Of a stretch of 14,828 bases of DNA, positions 12,280 through 14,828 are shown piece after piece; position 1 is the stretch's first letter, and every line of letters begins with the position of its first letter. Origin of the DNA: Thermococcus sp. GTDB lineage: Archaea; Methanobacteriota_B; Thermococci; Thermococcales; Thermococcaceae. The stretch is from NCBI GenBank assembly GCA_027023165.1, contig JALVWX010000047.1, positions 1-14,828 of the forward strand. The letters are read 5' to 3'. The position numbers were made by a program, and so were the translations under genes. The notes below the pieces were generated by a model. It saw nothing but the letters and a program-made list of their open reading frames with translations. It was not told where the DNA came from and searched no databases.

Positions 12280-13029
12280 ATGCTCGTCTACTTCATCGGC
12301 ACCGGCGGCAGCGAGGGGATTCCGGCTCACCTCTGCACCTGCTCGACCTGCCGCGAGGCCAGAAAATTCGGCTTCGCGCAGAGAAAGCCTTCAACTCTCG
12401 CCGTAATCACCGAGAACAAAAAGGCGGTTCTCTTCGACGTCGGGACGGACATAAGGGACTTCCTCAACGTCCCATTAGAGGCGATTTTCCTGACCCACTG
12501 GCACCACGACCACATCTACGGCCTCTACAAGCTCCGCTGGATGGCGAGGGAAACGCCGCTCTATGCTCCGGAGGGACACGCCGACGCTTTAATACTCAAC
12601 GACCCGAAGAACCTGCGGCCCGACGTGATAAAGCCCATGGAAACCCTTCAGGTTGATACCCTCAGGATCACTTCCCTAAAGCTCAACCACGAGGTAGAAA
12701 CATTGGGTTATCTGATAGAGGAGGAAGGCAAAGCCGTCGCCCTGCTCTATGACACGAAGGGCCTTCCAGGGGAAACGCGGGAGTTTTTGGAAGAGAGGGC
12801 ACCGCTGAGGCTCGCGATAGTGGACGCGACTTACCCGCCGGGTTTCAACGACCCACATCATAACAGCGTTGATGAAGCCGCCGGGATGGGGCTTTCCCTC
12901 GCTGAAAGGACGGTTTTGAGCCACATCTCCCACAAAAACCTGCCGTTCCTCGAGCTGACTGAATACGTTAGGAGAAAGTGGGGGAACAGAGTTCTGGTTG
13001 CCTATGATGGAATGGTGTTCTACGTGTGA
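12280..13029 (+). CDS. PhnP-like metallo-beta-lactamase-fold hydrolase
   Basis: This is a zinc-dependent hydrolase of the MBL fold, probably a phosphodiesterase or phosphoesterase related to PhnP and tRNase Z. ATG 12280 follows AGGTGGT; the frame is open further upstream, but that stretch contains the promoter. The 249-residue protein begins LVYFIGTGGSEGIPAHLCTC, with C19, C21 and C24 forming a PhnP-type structural metal site. The active-site motif is THWHHDH (72-78; H73, H75, D77, H78), with H137, the bridging D158 (LLYDTKG) and H218 (SHISHKN) completing the two-metal centre. HHNSVDEA (193-200) and the final YDGMVFYV are also PhnP-like. Substrate unknown; a cyclic nucleotide or RNA 3'-end phosphodiester is plausible by family. 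Confidence 0.85.
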   Translation: MLVYFIGTGGSEGIPAHLCTCSTCREARKFGFAQRKPSTLAVITENKKAVLFDVGTDIRDFLNVPLEAIFLTHWHHDHIYGLYKLRWMARETPLYAPEGHADALILNDPKNLRPDVIKPMETLQVDTLRITSLKLNHEVETLGYLIEEEGKAVALLYDTKGLPGETREFLEERAPLRLAIVDATYPPGFNDPHHNSVDEAAGMGLSLAERTVLSHISHKNLPFLELTEYVRRKWGNRVLVAYDGMVFYV

Positions 13030-13048
13030 TTCACCGTCGGGATATCTC

Positions 13049-13348
13049 TCACTCCTCAAGGTACGGAATCCTTGGCTTTCTAAAGAGTCTGTCAAGTTCC
13101 GCCCTTCTCCCCACGACCCGGTTGTAAAGCTCCGTAACGTCCCCGTTCTCCGGATACTTCCCCCTCAGCGCGGTTAGCACTCCCTCGAGAAATCCCAGTA
13201 TCGAGACCTCTATGAACTCCTTCCCCTTCTTTGTTTCAAGGCCTTCGTTGAGCGCCACGAAGGAGTCGAGCCTCGCGATGAGTGCCCTTTCGTCGAGCTT
13301 TTCAAGCAACTTCCTAACTTCTTCAACCTCGGGAACCTCAATGCCCAT
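13049..13348 (-). CDS. Small helical protein of unknown function (99 aa)
   Basis: ATG 13348 follows GGAGGGGATAAC on the minus strand and lies 16 bases after the TatD-type gene, so it is the last gene of that operon. The 99-residue product is acidic and predicted all-helical: VEEVRKLLEKLDERALIARL (about 8-27), a second helix around SFVALNEGLETKKGKEFIEV, then ILGFLEGVLTALRGKY, and a last helix before the conserved-looking tail FRKPRIPYLEE. It may belong to the Thermococcales family DUF3216, but I say this from memory of its size and style and cannot confirm it. No catalytic motif is visible. It is convergent with the metallo-hydrolase gene, 19 bases away. Confidence 0.75.
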   Translation of the reverse strand: MGIEVPEVEEVRKLLEKLDERALIARLDSFVALNEGLETKKGKEFIEVSILGFLEGVLTALRGKYPENGDVTELYNRVVGRRAELDRLFRKPRIPYLEE

Positions 13349-13364
13349 GTTATCCCCTCCTTCT

Positions 13365-14123
13365 TCAGGGCTTGAGTCCGAAAAACTTGATCGCGTTTCT
13401 CTCTGTGATTTTTTTCACTTCCTCAAACTCCAGTCCCTTAAGCTCTGCTATCCTCCTAACGGCGTACGCCACGTTCCAGGGGTAGTTCTTCTTACCCTTG
13501 TAGGGGCTCATATACGGGCTGTCCGTTTCCACGACGATACTCTCGAGCGGCAGGACTTCAGCGGCTTCCCTAACTGCGGGGATAAAGTCTATCCCGGTGT
13601 TTATGCCGATGATGTGGCCGTTTTCGGCTATCTCAAGCGCGAGTTCCCTCGGTCCGCTGTAGGAGTGGAAGTACGCTTTAACCCCCGCCCGCTGAATCGC
13701 CTCAAAGACCTCCCGCTCGGCATCTCGCGCGTGGAGGACGACGGGAAGGTTTAGCTCGACGGCCAGGTTGAGGAAGTGGTGGAAGATCTCCCACTGGTTC
13801 CTTCTCTCCTCCTCAGTCTTCGCGTAGTAGAAGTCAAGCCCTATCTCGCCGAGGGCGACTATCTCGTTAGCGTGCTCGCGGATGAAGGCTTCAACCTTTC
13901 GGACCTTCCCCCAGTTGCCCCTTCTCGCTTCGTTCGGCGCGTAGCCGAGGGTCGGGGAGATGAAGCCGAAGTGTGGCTTGAGTAGCCCCCAGCTCTTCCA
14001 GACGTGGAACTTCCTGTACTCGGTGATGGAATCGACGATCGCTTTGAGGTGCTTCCTGCTATCCTCGACGACTTCTGGGGCTTTCCCCTTGAACATCTCG
14101 ATGTGCGCGTGCGCGTCTATCAT
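13365..14123 (-). CDS. TatD-family metal-dependent hydrolase (putative nuclease)
   Basis: TatD proteins are TIM-barrel metal-dependent hydrolases, several of which act as 3'-5' exonucleases. The 252-residue length is normal. Metal and active-site residues lie in their expected places: H5 and H7 (MIDAHAHIEM), E93 (GEIGLDFYY), H131 (VVLHAR), H153 (YFHSYSG) and D201 (VVETDSPYMSP). The long segment between residues 10 and 90 differs from bacterial TatD, as in other archaeal members. ATG 14123 has no clear ribosome site; a weak TATA-like GCTTTTCTA is centred about 26 bases upstream, so the message may be leaderless, with an own promoter despite the upstream operon. The start is therefore slightly uncertain. 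Confidence 0.88.
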   Translation of the reverse strand: MIDAHAHIEMFKGKAPEVVEDSRKHLKAIVDSITEYRKFHVWKSWGLLKPHFGFISPTLGYAPNEARRGNWGKVRKVEAFIREHANEIVALGEIGLDFYYAKTEEERRNQWEIFHHFLNLAVELNLPVVLHARDAEREVFEAIQRAGVKAYFHSYSGPRELALEIAENGHIIGINTGIDFIPAVREAAEVLPLESIVVETDSPYMSPYKGKKNYPWNVAYAVRRIAELKGLEFEEVKKITERNAIKFFGLKP

Positions 14124-14143
14124 GGTGCTGACTTCCGAACCGA

Positions 14144-14157
14144 GTAGAAAAGCTTTT
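14144..14157 (-). promoter_or_regulatory. Weak TATA-like element for the TatD-type gene
   Basis: In the 85-base gap between the DUF504 and TatD-type genes, the minus strand reads AAAAGCTTTTCTAC, centred about 26-28 bases before ATG 14123. It is a poor match to the TATA consensus, but it is the only candidate. The gap is long for this genome's operons, which supports a separate promoter. I see nothing else in the gap. Confidence 0.3.
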
Positions 14158-14208
14158 TCCTGCAGAATGTTCGAAATGTAAGCGGGATGTGCCCACTGAA
14201 ATCGAACC

Positions 14209-14454
14209 TCAGAGCTTCCTCGTCTCCCAGATCACCCTTCCGTCCTTTCTCACGACCCTCAGGATGCGGTGGTAGGGTATCTGGGCATCTCCAACGAAGA
14301 AGTAGCCGTGTCCGAGTTCTATCACCTCAACCGGGATCCTCTTGACGTCACCGTAGGCACCGCGGTGCTCGATGACGACGTAGTAGTCCCTCTCATCCTC
14401 CCGCGGGTCGTACTTCAGCTTCGCCAGAACCTCTTTCACCGACCCCTTTCGCAT
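14209..14454 (-). CDS. DUF504/UPF0248 (MJ1316 domain) protein
   Basis: This is a single-domain protein of 81 residues beginning MRKGSVKEVLAKLKYDPRED. The segments DYYVVIEHRG, HGYFFVGDAQIPYHRILRV and VIWETRKL match the archaeal UPF0248/DUF504 family, whose domain (MJ1316) has been proposed to recognise RNA ends carrying cyclic phosphates and is found joined to RNA-end-processing enzymes in other organisms. ATG 14454 follows GGGGTGG by 5 bases and is preferred to the GTG at 14463. The ATG shares one base with the stop of the upstream MBL gene (TGATG), so the two are coupled. The function in archaea is a domain-level prediction. Confidence 0.85.
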   Translation of the reverse strand: MRKGSVKEVLAKLKYDPREDERDYYVVIEHRGAYGDVKRIPVEVIELGHGYFFVGDAQIPYHRILRVVRKDGRVIWETRKL

Positions 14455-14828
14455 CAGAGCCACCCCAGTATCTCCGCCAGGTTCTTTCTCCAGTCGTCTA
14501 TGTACCTCCCGTGGCCGGGGAGGCCAAAATCAACCTCGAACTCGGAAAGCTGCTCAAGACTCTCCCTCAGCTCCCACCCGTTTCCGGTCGGAAGGTCGGT
14601 TCTCCCGACGGTGCCCCTGAAGAGCGTATCGCCGGTGAACATAATCCTCGTTTCCCCGTCGTCAAGGTAGAGGCACGAGCTTCCGGCTGTGTGGCCCGGC
14701 GTGTGGACCAGCTCAAGCTCCAGCGAGCCAATTCTGAGCTTGTCCCCGTCTTTGAGCTTTAAATCCACTTTCTGCGGCTCGAACTTTCTCCCGTAGGAGT
14801 ATGCTAGGATAACGTAGTCATCGCCCTT
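14454..14828 (-). CDS. MBL-fold hydrolase, glyoxalase II-like, 5' end cut by the window
   Basis: The frame is open from the window end to the TGA at 14454-14456, giving the last 124 residues. The segments VHTPGHTAGSSCLYL, FTGDTLFRGTVGRTDLPTGN and GLPGHGRYIDDWRKN are the third-metal His, bridging Asp and last His regions of glyoxalase II-like MBL hydrolases (hydroxyacylglutathione hydrolase family). The N-terminal HxHxDH part is outside the window. Archaea of this order lack glutathione, so the substrate is probably another thioester or ester; that is an inference. It is the first visible gene of the operon with the DUF504 gene. Confidence 0.82.
   Translation of the reverse strand, partial: KGDDYVILAYSYGRKFEPQKVDLKLKDGDKLRIGSLELELVHTPGHTAGSSCLYLDDGETRIMFTGDTLFRGTVGRTDLPTGNGWELRESLEQLSEFEVDFGLPGHGRYIDDWRKNLAEILGWL

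Noticed and set aside
1..14828. CRISPR array, tRNA, rRNA, insertion sequence, integrase or attachment site
   Set aside because: None found on reading both strands: no regularly spaced repeats, no cloverleaf-like segment, no transposase or integrase motif.

Overview
The window looks like chromosomal DNA of a hyperthermophilic archaeon of the order Thermococcales (Thermococcus or a close relative). The signs are strong GGAGGTGA-type Shine-Dalgarno sites in front of densely packed genes, archaeal BRE/TATA boxes about 26 bases upstream of inferred transcript starts, apparently leaderless genes, and archaeal families (MptE, LSm, Mut7-C RNase, DUF504/MJ1316, archaeal TatD). This assignment rests on gene content and style; no rRNA or tRNA is present to confirm it.

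Layout. (1) 1-1270, plus: an operon of small, mostly membrane proteins linked by ATGA/GTGA overlaps; the third and fourth genes each carry a one-base frameshift. (2) 1267-2203: two minus-strand genes for 49-residue proteins that resemble each other, a possible broken zinc-ribbon mini-gene between them, and a JAMM/MPN+ metalloprotease gene with a one-base frameshift just after its catalytic motif. (3) 2308-3620, plus: an AT-rich pentapeptide-repeat ion-channel gene split into two frames. The frame change is at or near an A-AAA-AAG heptamer followed by a small hairpin, so it is either a one-base deletion or a possible recoding site. (4) 3630-4589, minus: LSm-like protein and MobB with a C-terminal Fe-S-type cysteine domain. 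(5) 4652-6170: a conserved-looking protein of unknown function convergent with MptE (pterin pyrophosphokinase). (6) 6293-11753, plus: a complete five-gene Dpp/Opp-type ABC importer (lipoprotein, two permeases, two ATPases), the best-defined unit here. (7) 11750-13029: Mut7-C RNase and a PhnP-like metallo-hydrolase, divergent from a perfectly palindromic TATA element. (8) 13049-14828, minus: a second MBL-fold hydrolase (cut by the window end), DUF504/MJ1316 protein, TatD-type metal-dependent hydrolase and a small unknown protein.

How the genes work together. The importer would bind a peptide-like or sugar-like solute outside the membrane and bring it in with ATP; its true substrate cannot be read from sequence. 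MobB and MptE both serve pterin cofactors (tungsto/molybdopterin, and the tetrahydropterin C1 carrier) but are in separate transcription units. The 3' cluster (MBL, MJ1316, TatD) mixes hydrolase and putative RNA-end-binding functions.

The most unusual aspect is the first 2.9 kb: four clear, and one possible, single-base frame disruptions in separate genes, while the next 11 kb shows none. Sequence error or genuine gene decay are the leading explanations; the channel gene is the one place where programmed frameshifting deserves a test. I see no CRISPR array, insertion sequence, integrase or prophage. After annotation no gap exceeds 300 bases; the longest gap between confident genes is 177 bases (1417-1593).
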